This document shows, one piece after another, positions 1 through 10,838 of a stretch of DNA of 64,000 nt. Under the pieces are notes generated by a model. That model was given only the letters and a program-made list of their open reading frames with translations, did no database searches and was not told where the DNA came from. The translations under genes were made by a program, and so were the position numbers. Within the stretch, counting starts at the first letter, position 1; every line of letters begins with the position of its first letter. The stretch comes from Symbiodinium natans (lineage: Eukaryota; Sar; Dinophyceae; Suessiales; Symbiodiniaceae), in assembly GCA_905221605.1 (NCBI GenBank), contig CAJNDS010001391.1, positions 741,820 to 805,819 on the forward strand, in the 5' to 3' direction.

Positions 1-3
1 ACT

Positions 4-2288
4 ATGTTGAGGAAGGCGAAGGAGGAGGACCCTGGCCCACTGCCGGGCGATGCTTGGATCTCGCTACGCCTGGATGGCTGCCGCCACTCACGCTGGCACA
101 TCACAGCACATGCTTGAGCATCATACAATATCATATACACTTAACGCTTTCTGGGCACACCCTTGCGGGATGGGCAACTTGTGTGCTGGTCCGAGGATGG
201 GGGACGATCATGTCTCGTCTGAAGAAATCTGGAATACTGGATGAGGGCTTTCGGAGTGAGATTGCGGAAGCCATGGTTGACACCTGCCGAGCCGCACCTT
301 GTCCTCCAATGGGCTTAGCGGCTGCGGCTCAGAGGCTTATAGCTGAGCTGTGGCTGTTTCGCAGGCCCGGGAGTGGCTTCTGAGGTCATGTGTGAGTTCG
401 GCGGAGCGCTGGGTTATACACACAGCATCTCGGCGTATGCCGTCCAATGCCACGCGCGCGATGTAGTTTGTCGCAGGTGTTGCATGATGTTGCCAGGCTG
501 CCACTCAATTCACGCACAGTCTGGTTCATGACTTCCCGCAGCGCGGCCAGGTGACGAGATGACCATACTTGTACCTCCGGGCGAAAGAGTGTGCGAAGGT
601 TCTGTGTCGTGGTGGGTGAGCACTGCAGCAAGCAGCCTGGCTAGCAGCGAGCGGAAGACACGAAGATCTGCGCCATAGGACATGTTGAGTCTCTCGGGGC
701 TTGCTCGCGAGCTCATTCAGCGAACGCAAGTCACAAGTAGTCAACGACTTACCAGTGACTTACCATGTTGCTCTGAGGTGTCGCCAGCGCTGCATTCAAC
801 CGTTGCTTGACCCGGCTGGCTGCTGGACGAGGTGAGACGGGTGTGGGAAGGGGGGGGGGGGGGGGCGGGCAGCTTGCAGCTGGACACTGGAATGCAGCAA
901 GGAGACCCATGCCCCTCCTGAACACCACGCATTCAATTGCGGATGTATGTTGTTTGTTTTGTTTTTTTTTTTTTTTGGGCTTGCGGTTTTGCCTTTAGTT
1001 CCTTTCCTTTCGCCTCTTCCAACTGTGTTATGCTTTCATTACTTATGGCCGTGTGTGTTGTATATTGGTATCTTGTGTTTTGCTTTCTGATTTGTTCTAT
1101 GTTGTTGTGCCTTCTGCTTTTCTGCTTTTTGCATTCATTTTTGTGTTGGCTTTGCGATTTGTGTGCTTTTTTTCATGCCATTTCTGCTATGCGTTTCATG
1201 CTGCATTTTCCTGCAGCTTCCCCCCCCCCTCTCCCTTCTTTTGCGGACTGACGCGTCGCCACTCCTCAGTAATTTTTCCGACGATGCAGAGGACAGGGGT
1301 TGCAACAGAGAAGCTCGGCGAGAGCGTCCGGTAGTGAAAGCTCGTCCAGAGAATATGGGGGGCTTGGAAAAAGGAGAAAGTGGACGAGTTCGTCTTGAAA
1401 GGAAAAAAGAGGAGAAAGAGTATCTCTCCGATAAGCCAAAAAAACTACCACAACAACACCACAGCCACCTGTGGATCTCAGGTGGCACGAATCAGATGCG
1501 GCAGTGAAGCATGTTCTCACGTGAAGCAATGCCAGCTCCAAAACGCCGCGGGGGCCGAGTCGGGCCGAGGAAGCAGTGGGAGTTCGACCAGAGGCCGTCC
1601 AGCGCCCCTCCAAGAAACTGTTTTAAATATTGTAATGGGCTTGAAACCAGAAAACAGAAGAGTTCCCCAGGACCTAGAGAGCATCAATCTGAAACCTGGA
1701 CCTATGCAAAGCGAAAAAGCTCCCAAAAAAGCTCCCAAACAGAATCCGGGGGCCTGTAAAGAGCAGCCTTCGGAGGTTTGCAGCTCCCGGAGATCGTCGT
1801 GGCACATTTCGACTGCCGCGTCGGGGTCTTTGCCTCCGCGCAGGAAGCCGAGGGCATGGTGCTCTGGCGCGCCGCGGTGCCCAGCCTCCAAATAGAGAGA
1901 CACAGATGAAAACATAATGCAACATACTCGGAAAGCAAATTGACACGAAAGCATACAGGGACCCTCAGAAGTTGAGACTTCAAAACATGCGCATCAAGGA
2001 CTGCAATGTCAACTCTGCGTCGGATGCCATCAAATTCTCGGATGCACCGTATGCTATTCGTGACTACAACACCATCCAGAAGCTGTCGGGTCCCCAAGAT
2101 CGGCCACGTCGCTTTCTTCCATCGGTATAATGCAGACAGAGAGATGCGCTTTGGACGAGCAGGTGCTACTTGCAAGAGCACTCGGTTCTCCCACTGCAGA
2201 GACATCAGGCATACGGGTCGCTCATTGGAAGGAGGGTGCCTCAGAAGCCTCCAAAGTTTCATGTGCTTGCGCCCGCTTGGTGAACCTG
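4..2288 (+). CDS. tRNA-His guanylyltransferase-like protein (THG1 family), multi-exon
   Basis: THG1-family enzymes add a nucleotide to the 5' end of tRNA (G-1 of tRNA-His) by reverse polymerisation. Exons read by eye: 4-76, 196-290, 385-424, 551-643, 778-831, 1776-1870, 1969-2084, 2163 to about 2288; the phase fits at each junction. Seen motifs: WISLRLDG (metal-binding Asp and Gly; split by an intron at 77-195), GALGYTHSDEMTILVPP (the SDE motif, split at 425-550), AHFDCRVGVF with VLWR (1802-1870), SDAIKFSDAPYAIRDYNTIQ (1969-2084) and PLQRHQAYGSLIGRR in the last exon. Five introns begin with GC (77, 291, 425, 644, 1871) and two with GT (832, 2085). All acceptors are AG, usually before G. The joined length of about 230 residues is close to the family norm. 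The ATG at 4 may be internal, because the gene touches the window edge; the C-terminal end is not resolved. Family assignment is confident; activity is inferred. Confidence 0.8.
850..976. repeat. Homopolymer tracts in the long THG1-like intron
   Basis: A run of 16 G (850-865) and a run of 15 T (962-976) sit in the 944-nt intron 832-1775. The rest of that intron is T-rich up to about 1220 and holds no convincing exon. Such runs are weak points for assembly. Confidence 0.9.
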
Positions 2289-3226
2289 AGGATCGCCAGT
2301 GAAGGTCGAGGCAGGAGGGCATGGCAATTCGGAGACCTCCAACCTACTGATGTGCGATAGAGTAGGCAAGGGCTGGGGGTGTTTGCTTTTTTAAATGACT
2401 TGCTGCAGACGTGCTGGTGCTGCTCAACGGTGGCTGCCATGCGCTGCCGCAGCACATCCTCAACCTTGCCCGGCTGGGCCCGCTCATCCCCAGCGGGTCA
2501 GGTCGGCCGAAGCATTCTTAGACAACTCTTCGTGGGGTCGATGCGGGGGCCTCTATTGAATAGTTGCTGGTAAAGCTACTTCATTGTTGAGTATAGGGTT
2601 ATTCGACCAAGTGCTGTGAGTCCAAACAGGGTCTGACTACTATTCGTGGTTTTGAGGTTTGCCGGCCTCAGACCAGCCCCAGGCTCCATCAAAGTGTTCT
2701 TGTGCTTTTGCAAAAGATCTTCGGAGGTCGCAAGCAACGGGGGCCACCGAAAAAGTGGCGCCTGTGGAGGGGTCCTTGGAGAAGGTGGTTTGTGAGGCTG
2801 AGACGAGGCTCTGAATGGAAAGCGGTGCACACACCTTGGAAGTTGCAAAAATCATCAAAAGTCCAAGTGCCTTGGCAGGACTTGGACTGATTTCAGGCCA
2901 TGGTGTTCTGCGGCACTTTCTTTTTTTGGTTGGAGTTTGCATTTAACATCCTTTTCAGCCTTAGCGTCTGGGAGGTCCTATATGTGAGCAGGCCTCCAAA
3001 CTTGGTTTGATGGACTTCGTGGTCTGGCCAAGCACGACCCCTCAATGCCTCAAGGGCTAAAAGAATGGACGGTGTCCCTGCACCTGGCAAAACTGTTAAA
3101 CAGGCTTCGAGCACAGCTGTGCAGTCCTGACAATCAGTCGTTTTTGTTGCTCAAGAAGGGGATTTCCAAAGGCTCTTGATAGCGCTGGGCAGACTGCAGC
3201 CCCGGCGCTGATGGTGTGTTGAGGCC
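2289..3226. other. Spacer between the THG1-like and beta-propeller genes
   Basis: I could assign no exon with confidence. Part of it may be 3' untranslated sequence or a final exon of the THG1-like gene: a frame reading VNLRIASEGRGRRAWQFGDL is open just after 2280. Opposite-strand frames here look like chance. Confidence 0.5.
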
Positions 3227-4618
3227 ATGTCTGAAGCAATACAGCCGCCAGAGCTGTCCTGGGGTTGCATTGCGCACCGTGCATGTCAGAACTTGCTCGC
3301 GGGGTCTGCACATGTGAGTCCAGATGTGGCGGAATTTCTGCTGTTCGATCAAAAAGCAAAGCAGCTTTGGCTTTGTCGATACTTGGGGCACTTGCCCTCT
3401 TGCAAAACGCACGCCCTTGCTTCTCCAGAAGAGGCCGCTTTGCAGAACCCACGACAACTGCAGTTGTGTCCGCGGCGCCCTTTCTTTGCATCCCTGGAAA
3501 TTTCTGGTGGCCGTGCCAGGGCTGCTGTTTGGAGGATTACAGGGGCCATTGGTGGTTCGCAAGCCTATTGCGCAGCGCCGGCCATCTCAGGTGCGGAGTC
3601 TGCACGGGCCATAGGTTGGGCCTCAAATGAGACTCGGGTGAGCACGAAACCAGACACTGCCGTTCTGTGCGTCCTGCTTTCCGCGCAAGTGCTTCTGGTT
3701 TCTGTTGCAGAAGGCCCCCAAGGCCTTGTTGTGGAGCGGTGCCTTCGGCTGGACACCGGATTTCCAACTGCCTGTTTCGCTTGGTCGAAGGATGGGTCCC
3801 AGCTACTGGTCGGTGGTGCTGGGCAAATTCTTTGCTTTGCTTGGACCAAGAATAAAGGGCACGAAAAGACCGGAAGCCCAGAGCATCCGCTGTCCAGACA
3901 CTTCTTGTGCAATGGCGGTTGCGTGGAGATTCATGCCGTGCACTCCACCGGCTTTCTATGCCGGGTAGACCAGAAAGTCCAAGAAACGCAGATCTCAGCT
4001 TTGATGTTGCCAGGAGGTTGCACTGCACCTGTCCTCCAGCAGCCTTTAGTGCAAGAGGTGGGCGAGTCAAATGTGATCGACTTGCGGGAGGATGGGCTCT
4101 GTTCGGCGCCCGCAGACCGGCGAAATCCGGCGGAGTCCGGCCTACAGATTGTGCCCGGTCATCGCTGCCTACTGCCACTCTGCTGCCCTGACCAAGCCCG
4201 GCCGGTCCAAGACGAGCCTCGGCCAAATCAGCAGAAAGAAACCCAGCGCACCTCAGCAAACTGTAACACATCACGACGACGAGAACAGCCAAGATTCAAA
4301 AGATTCACAACTAGCTCCCGTCCCCTCACAAGAGCACGCTGCCAGGCAGGCTTGCCACGCTTGCAGTGCGGGAGGGAGCTGAAGGTGGAGGGCGAGTTCG
4401 TTGCGGTTGCCGACGGCTCTGGGAAGGCCTGCGTCATCGTCGGGTCCTTCCGGCATGCTGAGATCTCGGTCTTCAGCTTGGCACCACCTCAGAGCTGGAA
4501 GCAGGCAGGTGACGGAGGTGACGGGGACAGCGAGTGGTGCCAGTTGACGAGCGTGGACCTGTCACCACCCTCGGCATCCATGCGCCTTTCAGGATGCCTA
4601 TCTTGGACCACTTGTTAG
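3227..4618 (+). CDS. WD40-like beta-propeller protein, resembling WDCP
   Basis: A 463-codon open frame from an ATG at 3227. It has propeller-blade features: FACFAW-type strands at residues about 182-207 (CFAWSKDGSQLLVGGAGQIL then CFAW), an earlier blade around residues 85-105 (PFFASLEISGG then AAVWRI) and a later one near 395-425 (GEFVAVADGSGKACVIVG then ISVFSL). The order resembles the N-terminal propeller of WDCP (WD repeat and coiled-coil protein), but this is recognition by eye. Residues about 295-385 are basic and low in blade character. Another frame there (4150-4380) reads as a hydrophilic linker, so an intron or frame change inside the ORF is possible. The stop at 4616-4618 may lie in an intron. 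Coiled-coil exons at 5615-6163 would suit the second half of such a protein. Confidence 0.55.
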   Translation: MSEAIQPPELSWGCIAHRACQNLLAGSAHVSPDVAEFLLFDQKAKQLWLCRYLGHLPSCKTHALASPEEAALQNPRQLQLCPRRPFFASLEISGGRARAAVWRITGAIGGSQAYCAAPAISGAESARAIGWASNETRVSTKPDTAVLCVLLSAQVLLVSVAEGPQGLVVERCLRLDTGFPTACFAWSKDGSQLLVGGAGQILCFAWTKNKGHEKTGSPEHPLSRHFLCNGGCVEIHAVHSTGFLCRVDQKVQETQISALMLPGGCTAPVLQQPLVQEVGESNVIDLREDGLCSAPADRRNPAESGLQIVPGHRCLLPLCCPDQARPVQDEPRPNQQKETQRTSANCNTSRRREQPRFKRFTTSSRPLTRARCQAGLPRLQCGRELKVEGEFVAVADGSGKACVIVGSFRHAEISVFSLAPPQSWKQAGDGGDGDSEWCQLTSVDLSPPSASMRLSGCLSWTTC

Positions 4619-5614
4619 CCCTAACTGAGCTGCTTTGCTTTGCCGCTTGCCTTTTCTCTCTGTCTCCAAGCCAGTAATTGGGGAAGAGTGGTGTGGCTGA
4701 GGGATAGAAAACTTCCAGAGTGGATACTCAGCTCTTCGAAGCCCGTGTTTGCTTCCAGGCCTGGCACTTTGGGGCTTAGAAGTGCATGCCCTCCTCTCCG
4801 AGCCCAGCGAGGGCATACTCGGCGCCTCCATCGCGCGGGAGCTTTGTCACAGGCACTTCACGAGATTTAGGGTCCACGTCTTGTTCAAGATGAGGACCTG
4901 AGGAGGTTTGAGCAGTAAGGTTGCTGAACGAGTAGCTTTGACGGATACGTGCAGTGACGAGCACAGTTTGCGTCATGCTGGCTAATGTACGGAGGACGGA
5001 ATGACCGATCTGCAATTGCTTGTGTCATTTCTTTTCTCTCGCTCGGAATTTGTTCTTCTGCCTTGGCTTGCGACGGTTTTTGGACTTGTCTTAGGCATGT
5101 CTTAAGATTCCCCTGTGCCTTTATTCGTATGCTAGCCGCAAGTGAGCCATCTTGGCAGCGACACGTCACAAAGTGAGTGGGGTGCCTCTTAGGGTTTCCT
5201 GTGTCGCCACGCTGATGCATTGCAGGTCTCAAAAGCTGGGCGCCGCTCAGATTCAGATCGAAGAGCTTGGAAAGCTATCTTGAAGCGTGCAGAAACACAA
5301 GTGTCATGAAGTGTGGGCTAAGGACCACTTCGCCAGTCAAGAAGCTGCCCCTGTGCGGCAAGCCCATGAGAACCGCAAAAAGTTCACTTGAGGAAGTGAG
5401 CCGAAATCAGCTATGTAAAAACGGGAGAGTCTGGGAGGGAGAAAAGGCCATGGCACCTGCAGCGTCGCTTGTCGTACAGTTGTACAAAGCAAGACCTAAG
5501 GACCTAAGGGCACTCACAGTGACTTAGGGCAGCTGGGGCCCATCGTGCGGCCCATCTAATTGCAAGGCCTCCACAATTTGGGGGGTGAGAATTCTCTGCC
5601 AATGGCGTTGTTAG
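4619..5614. other. Probable introns and unresolved exons
   Basis: Between the propeller ORF and the coiled-coil exons. One candidate exon follows an AG at 5225 and reads RSQKLGAAQIQIEELGKL, an amphipathic helix, but its borders are not certain. Two other frames are also open between 5260 and 5527. I see no separate gene. Confidence 0.35.
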
Positions 5615-6163
5615 TGTCATGAGCAAGGACGCATCGGAGTCATCGGAGAACCCGAAGTCGCGGGACCAGGACCCGTTGGGAGGTCTTTCCGTCTAGCGGG
5701 GGTGGCAGCAGCTGGGGCAAAGAGCGCATTGACCTTGGGCCAGGCCTTGGTGAGGATTGCAGACGACGTAGCTGGCATGCGCCAGGAGATGCAAAGCTTG
5801 CGAGACCCCTGGCCGGCTTGTGGGGGTTGCAAGGTGAATCGCCACGCAGCATTTGCACATATTTGTCCATACAAATGTAAGAGATATACGCACGGCGATT
5901 ACAAGAATCATGTACCTGCGACCATTTCCAGGAGTGCTTTGTGGAGTTCAGTCACGACTTCAAGCGCCTGACTTCTGCTCTGGAGATCTTGGCGAAGAGG
6001 TGAAGAAAGGAGGTTAACAAATGAGGTGAGAAGAGGAGGTGAAGAGTTTCGAGGTGACGAGAGGCCAGCACTGGCCCAACGAGTCCAAGGCGATGATCAC
6101 AAGGAGATGTCGGAGTGTCAGCGAGTTGGACTGCTCGGGCCGCTCTTCGCTGCTTCGCTCTGA
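5615..6163 (+). CDS. Coiled-coil exons, probable 3' end of the beta-propeller gene
   Basis: Three exons join in phase. The first ends at 5833 (AAG, then GTGAAT) and carries ALVRIADDVAGMRQEMQSLR, a helical heptad-like stretch. The second, 5932-5999, lies between CAG/GAG and AAGAG/GTGAAG and reads ECFVEFSHDFKRLTSALEIL. The third, 6064-6163, starts after AG/G and ends with TGA after 32 codons. The introns are 98 and 64 nt. The beginning of the first exon is not fixed: its frame is open from 5615. Assignment to the gene starting at 3227 is inferred from strand, spacing and the coiled coil expected of WDCP-like proteins. It could instead be a small separate gene. Confidence 0.5.
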
Positions 6164-6523
6164 GTCCAGTCCATGTCGGCTTCGAAGAGGACCAGGATGG
6201 GGCCCATAGCCCCGCCTGAGAGGCAGACTCAAAATGCACCGGTGCTTGACCGGCTTCACACAGGATGTCTTCACCCCTAAACTGCAACTACATCGCAATG
6301 CCAGACTCACGAGGCCAGATGCTGATGGACGGCGGGGGTTCTTGGCCCAAGCTGACGCAACAAAGCATAGGCGCGCAGCATGCAGACATATGCGGACATG
6401 ATGCACATGGGCTCGTAGGAACGTGTAGGTAGGTAGCAGTCTGTGATGCTGTTGGCCCCCCCTAACATGCCACATCTTGGTGTTCGCTTATTCAGCATTT
6501 TTACAGGGCCCCATGGCCCATGG

Positions 6524-8208
6524 ATGGCAGAACTCGACGAAACAAAGTCGGGTGTGCCATCGATGCAGGGCGAGATCGGCCAAAGGACTTGGGGTGAAAA
6601 AAGAAGTTAATTCTAGGCCTTGACGGGAGCTCAAGCGCGAGTGAAGCGCGAGTGGATCCATGCACATGTGGGATCATGTGGGACGTGGGATGAGGTGCTG
6701 CCAACACGCCCAACGCCAAGCTGACGCCCACTGCGAAGCCGAAGGTGAAGCCTTCACCTCGAGCTGCGCGGACAGCAAGCCCTGCGGTCTGCGCGGGCCC
6801 TGCTGCATGCCCTGCTGCAAGCCCTGCAGGCTTGCGCAGCTCTCCCCAGCGCACTCCGCGGCAGTCCTTGCAGCTGCAAGAGATGGCCTCGACATGCGAA
6901 GACGCTGTCAGGCGCATCGATGAGCTTAGTGCTGCTACACAGCATTTGCTGAGAGAGCTCGGCATCGTAGGCATAGGAGGGACGAGTCCACGCATGAATC
7001 TAACCAAGCCACCGCGGTCGAACCCCTTTTTTGGCACGCGACCTCCGGCAACGAACGCCGTCGTTGCCGCTCCATGTGGAGCAGCCCAAGCAGAAGTCCC
7101 ACAACTGCCCAGATATTCGCGGCCGGAACTTGCGCCAGCAATGCAACCACCAGGTGCTGAGCCTGTCACGCAGAACGCCAGCATGTCGTTCATACCGACC
7201 TCTGCCCTTCAGTCTTTGGAACAAACTATTGCTTTGCATAGACCTGTTCCTCTGAGCGCTAGCCGGGTAGTGCTTGCATGCGGGCGTTGCATTGATCTGA
7301 AAGAACTGTACCCCGAGTTTGCGCGCAACATTGCTGCAAATGCTAGCCAAAGACAGCGGATCTCGGAAGATCTTCTGAGCCGCCAGCTCAGCCAAAAGAT
7401 CCTTGGCATCTACAGTAGATTTGATCCGACGGCATCAACCCTGACATGGTCTCGCGGTCGACTACGGGACTTTGTGAAGGCATGCTTCACAGACCTAGCG
7501 TTGATGCTGCCCACAGACTCGCAGATCTACAAGATGTACACGCACTTCGACCCAGAGTTAAACATGTCTCTCACGGCGCTCGAAAGCATCTGTCTAGTTG
7601 AGGCCTTGATACGAGCATCCGTGGGCATTGACATGGAGACCATCGAGCCCATCGAGCCTATCGAGCCTATTGGAGGGCCTATTGGGCATTCCGAGCGGGA
7701 CAACACATCCCTTGAGTTCGAGCCAGGCTTCGACCATCCGACATTCTTGGCCGAGCAGTGGGTTTCCCAGTATGTGCCTTTGCCCGTCGATGGGACCGTC
7801 AGCATTGCCTACTCGACGGGAGTGGCCATCCATTTTGAAGACTTCTCGAGGATGCTTCAGAGCTTGGCTGCGCTGAATGCCTCGCAGCGAAGCAACATAC
7901 TCTACAAGATTGCAAGTTGCGACCTGCTCAAGCACGCCTTGGAGATCTTCAGGCGCCATGATGACGACGGTTTTCTGACGTCACGACAGCTCGAAGGATT
8001 TGTCACAGAGGTCTTTGTTTCAGAGGGGTTGGTGCCACCAACTGCAGAGCATGTCGCAGCTTTCTACGACAAGTTCGCCGGACCGCAGCAGAGACTGAAT
8101 GCCAGTGAGTGCCTATGTTTGGTAGATGCGCTCTTCCGTGCTCTACTGCATGCCGGCACTCCTCCTAGCCAAAGACTTGCTGCTTCGGAGGCTTTCATCG
8201 AGGACTGA
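6524..8208 (+). CDS. Protein with degenerate EF-hand pairs, 5' exons
   Basis: Exon 1 (6524-6593) starts at an ATG and reads MAELDETKSGVPSMQGEIGQ. Its GT donor at 6594 joins in phase with exon 2 at 6695, after AG/G. Exon 2 begins with a Lys/Pro/Ala-rich stretch (AKPKVKPSPR, PAACPAASPAG), then a helix (EDAVRRIDELSAATQHLLRE), then two copies of an EF-hand pair. Copy 1 covers ILGIYSRFDPTAS to YKMYTHFDPELNMS (about 7399-7600); copy 2 covers ALEIFRRHDDDGFLTSRQLE to LNASECLCLVDAL (about 7939-8145). Most loops lack full calcium ligands; HDDDGFLTSRQLE is closest to canonical. A tandem EPIEPIEPI repeat from 9-nt units lies at 7639-7675. The frame stops at 8206-8208, but more exons of the same repeat type follow, so this is probably the first part of a longer gene. 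Calcium binding is uncertain. Confidence 0.7.
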
Positions 8209-8417
8209 CCAGCACACATTCTGAACTGCAACCGTAGCTTGACCGCAACCATCCTGAACCCTAGTTTGCCCCCTGCAGAGGAGCGCGCTGAAGGCGACCT
8301 GTTTGAGATGTGGCTGCATCGGCACAGCGGGGTTTTGTGAGTGCGGCCGTTGTTTTTGTTTTACCTGGTCCATACATGTAGATGACACATCATGGAGGGG
8401 GGATTCTTAGGTGTGAG

Positions 8418-8536
8418 CCATAGAAGAACGGCCCCTTACTGAGAACTCTGTTCGCTCCATCCTGCTTCGGAATGGTCTGGCAGGGAAGCCCGAAGGCTGG
8501 GAGGTCCAGGCCGCCCAAGCCGGGGCCCCAGAGCGC
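8418..8536 (+). CDS. Probable linker exon of the EF-hand repeat gene
   Basis: Open frame after AG at 8416-8417, reading AIEERPLTENSVRSILLRNG then AGKPEGWEVQAAQAGAPER. A phase-0 GT at 8537 would join it directly to the exon at 8604. An upstream in-frame TGA at 8414 fixes the acceptor. No domain is recognised. Confidence comes from phase and protein-like composition only. Confidence 0.4.
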
Positions 8537-8603
8537 GTCTCTGTTGCGATTTTGCTCTCATGATTACATTGACATGTGAGTTCTTCCGAAATTGTTAACC
8601 CAG

Positions 8604-9276
8604 GAAGCTCCTCAAGCGCAGAATCCCCGACACCATCCTCACGAGGAGTTTACGGAGCCTCGATCCATTTCCTCGGCCAGGGCATGGGTCGCTTCTGTGG
8701 CTCGTGGTCTGCCACCCCTGGAACCCCTGAAAGACTCCGCTTTGAGCTCTGCACAACGGTTTGCTCAGCTGGCTTTGGAAGTATTTCTAGAACAGCCGAC
8801 AGCCATGCAGGGCCGACTCTTCTACCAGGGACACAGGCAGCAGGAGATGAGGAACTTCCTCAGCAGCCTCTTTGACAGAGCTGGGCTGCCGCCTTCCGCC
8901 TCGACCATGGTCTCGACTGTCGCCGAGCAGATCGACCTGCAGAAATCGGGATCCTTGGACGTGACGCAGTGCTTGCTCCTTTCAGATGGGCTGGTGCGCC
9001 TGGCGGAGGGCGCTGGTGCCTCCCGCCGTGAACGGAAACCCCATGAAATTCGCCATGAGCCGTTCCCTGGCAAAGGCCGGCGAGGGCCCCCCCACCCGTC
9101 GCATGAGTCGCCTCGCACCCCTCTTTCGCCTCCGCTGAGCAGGTGAGCCTGACACTGGACGTGACGTGGCATGGGCTGACCCAGGGACCTTGCAGCAGGC
9201 ACGTAGTCACGTCGGGGTTTGAGCTTCTTAAAGGCTTCAAGACGAGAGTCTCGAAGAGCTGTGGTACACATTTGTG
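8604..9276 (+). CDS. Third degenerate EF-hand pair and following exon
   Basis: Exon 8604-9142 is flanked by CAG/GAA and an excellent GAGCAG/GTGAGC donor. It reads ALEVFLEQPTAMQGRLFYQG, then QEMRNFLSSLFDRAGLPPSA, then DLQKSGSLDVTQCLLLSDGL. This parallels the two pairs in the upstream exon, including the closing hydrophobic LVRLAEGA. A Pro/Arg-rich tail follows. The next exon, 9234 to about 9276, starts after AAG/G in the right phase and reads LQDESLEELWYTFV before a GTATATG donor. The loops are poor calcium sites. Confidence 0.55.
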
Positions 9277-9564
9277 GTATATGTAATAGCGTCTGGCACA
9301 GGTTGCTTCCCAAGCGTTTGCTGCATGCGATCAGCTCGGACATGGCTATTTGACATGGTCCGAGGCCAGTATACTTGCTGCCACAGCTTAAGCCAAGTTT
9401 CCTCGGGTCTGCGTGTCGGGAGTGTGAGGTGAGATGCTTCATTGCCATGATCTTCCACGGCTTGGGTCACTCGCCTCATCTTACAGCAAGCCATGTTTGC
9501 TTGATTATGTTTGCTGCAGGCCTCATGCAAGCCGCATGCTGCCACACTGCCACATGCTGCTGGA

Positions 9565-9662
9565 CATATTGCTTAGCACGGCCGAGGGTTGACAAATCCG
9601 CTCACTGAGAGCGACGTGTACAAGCTGTATGCCCGCTTTGACGAGGAGCCCTCGGACACATG
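9565..9662 (+). CDS. Fragment of a further EF-hand-like repeat
   Basis: The frame LTNPLTESDVYKLYARFDEE at 9591-9650 matches LPTDSQIYKMYTHFDPE of the upstream exon at its first helix and loop start, then stops at 9660. It may be an exon with an unrecognised donor or a decayed repeat. The acceptor is uncertain (AG at 9574-9575 or 9585-9586). Confidence 0.35.
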
Positions 9663-9970
9663 ACCTCTCTTTGGTTTGATTCAATGTGATGTTGTGTACG
9701 TATAAAAAAAGCCTTTTTGCACTCGGGTGCTCTCAGTGATGCTCGCAGTCTACTCAGATGTGCTTAGCCCTGAGGACCACACGGCAAGACTGGGGATGGA
9801 TCAATGCCTTCGCTTAGCTCGAGCTGCCGTGCCCCAAAGTGGGCCCCCCCTCCTTTAATTGCCCAGAATTACACGCACAATCTGAATTAAGTGAAAAGTG
9901 ACTCAGTTACACACCGACTTGCGGGCACGGAGCGACTTAAAAAGCCATGCAGCGCTTCTCTGGTGACCAT

Positions 9971-10031
9971 GAAGAGAGCGAAGCATGAGAGCGAAGCGAG
10001 CGAAGCATGAGAGCGAAGCGAGCGAAGCATT
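9971..10031. repeat. 22-bp tandem repeat
   Basis: GAGCGAAGCATGAGAGCGAA-type units repeat about two and a half times. No coding role is seen; it lies in spacer or intron. Confidence 0.8.
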
Positions 10032-10695
10032 CGGCTATGCAGACAGCAATGAGTCGTTGAGATATCGCTGTCGAGAGCTGGCTTCTGACAGTCTCGAGGC
10101 TCCAAAGCTTTGACCGCCTAAGCCCCTCTTTTGGATCTCGGACATTCTGGAACGCACCAATCGTGTGCTCCTGGCTGCAATATGCCGTGATGGTTGCTGC
10201 GTGACTGATGAGTGCATCATGCCACATGCACCGTGCACTGGAACATTGCGTTAAGGCGTTAGCAAGACTCGCCATGTACGTCCCATCCACCGGTCCGATG
10301 ATGCCTCCCGACTGAGTCTTTCTTTTCGCATTGTCCGAGCCGATTTCTGCGCAGTCGCCGCAACCTCCTCGTGCAGGTCAAAGCCCTACATGGTGCAAGA
10401 GCCGGGTGCAGTCGCTGGCACTGGGTTTGGCCAACCTCTCGCGCCACTCAGCTGGAAAAAGCGGCAATGGACGAAAGCTTCAGGACAGCTTAAGATTTGG
10501 ATTCAAGTGACTGAAGTGACTGAAGGCCGCAACCTTATTTCCTACAAGAGCCGACAAGCGCGATAGCTGCACCGGCTGCGTTTCAAGATCCGGGGGTTCC
10601 AATACCACTTCCTACTATACAAGGATGCCTGGGTTGTTGCACTTGCTTTTGTCGGCTTCTCCTCTGCTCTTCAGGCTCTTGACTCGATTTGTCAG

Positions 10696-10838
10696 GAGCT
10701 CCTATGGCGAAAGGCATGAACGGCATGATGAACGGCATGAACGGCATGAATGGCATGAACGGCATGAACAGCTTGAACGGCGCAACGAACGGCATGACGA
10801 ACGGCCCGGGCCTGAAGGGCGGCGACCAGATGTTGTAA
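10696..10838 (+). CDS. Met-Asn-Gly repeat exon
   Basis: After TTGTCAG/GA the frame reads GAPMAKGMNGMMNGMNGMNG, continues as MNG repeats, and ends NGPGLKGGDQML with TAA at 10836. The DNA is a tandem array of 9-nt ATGAACGGC units. Another frame over the same array gives a His/Glu/Arg-rich open frame (10625-10930), so the choice rests on the splice acceptor and on the likely helper role of a Gly-rich tail. It may be the last exon of the EF-hand repeat gene or an unrelated low-complexity tract. Confidence 0.4.

Noticed and set aside
1702-2322. A 206-codon minus-strand ORF.
   Set aside because: It lies antisense to THG1-like exons that join in phase and carry family motifs; it has no motif of its own.
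6501-7193. A 230-codon minus-strand ORF.
   Set aside because: Antisense to the well supported EF-hand repeat exons; GC-rich codon bias commonly opens the opposite frame.
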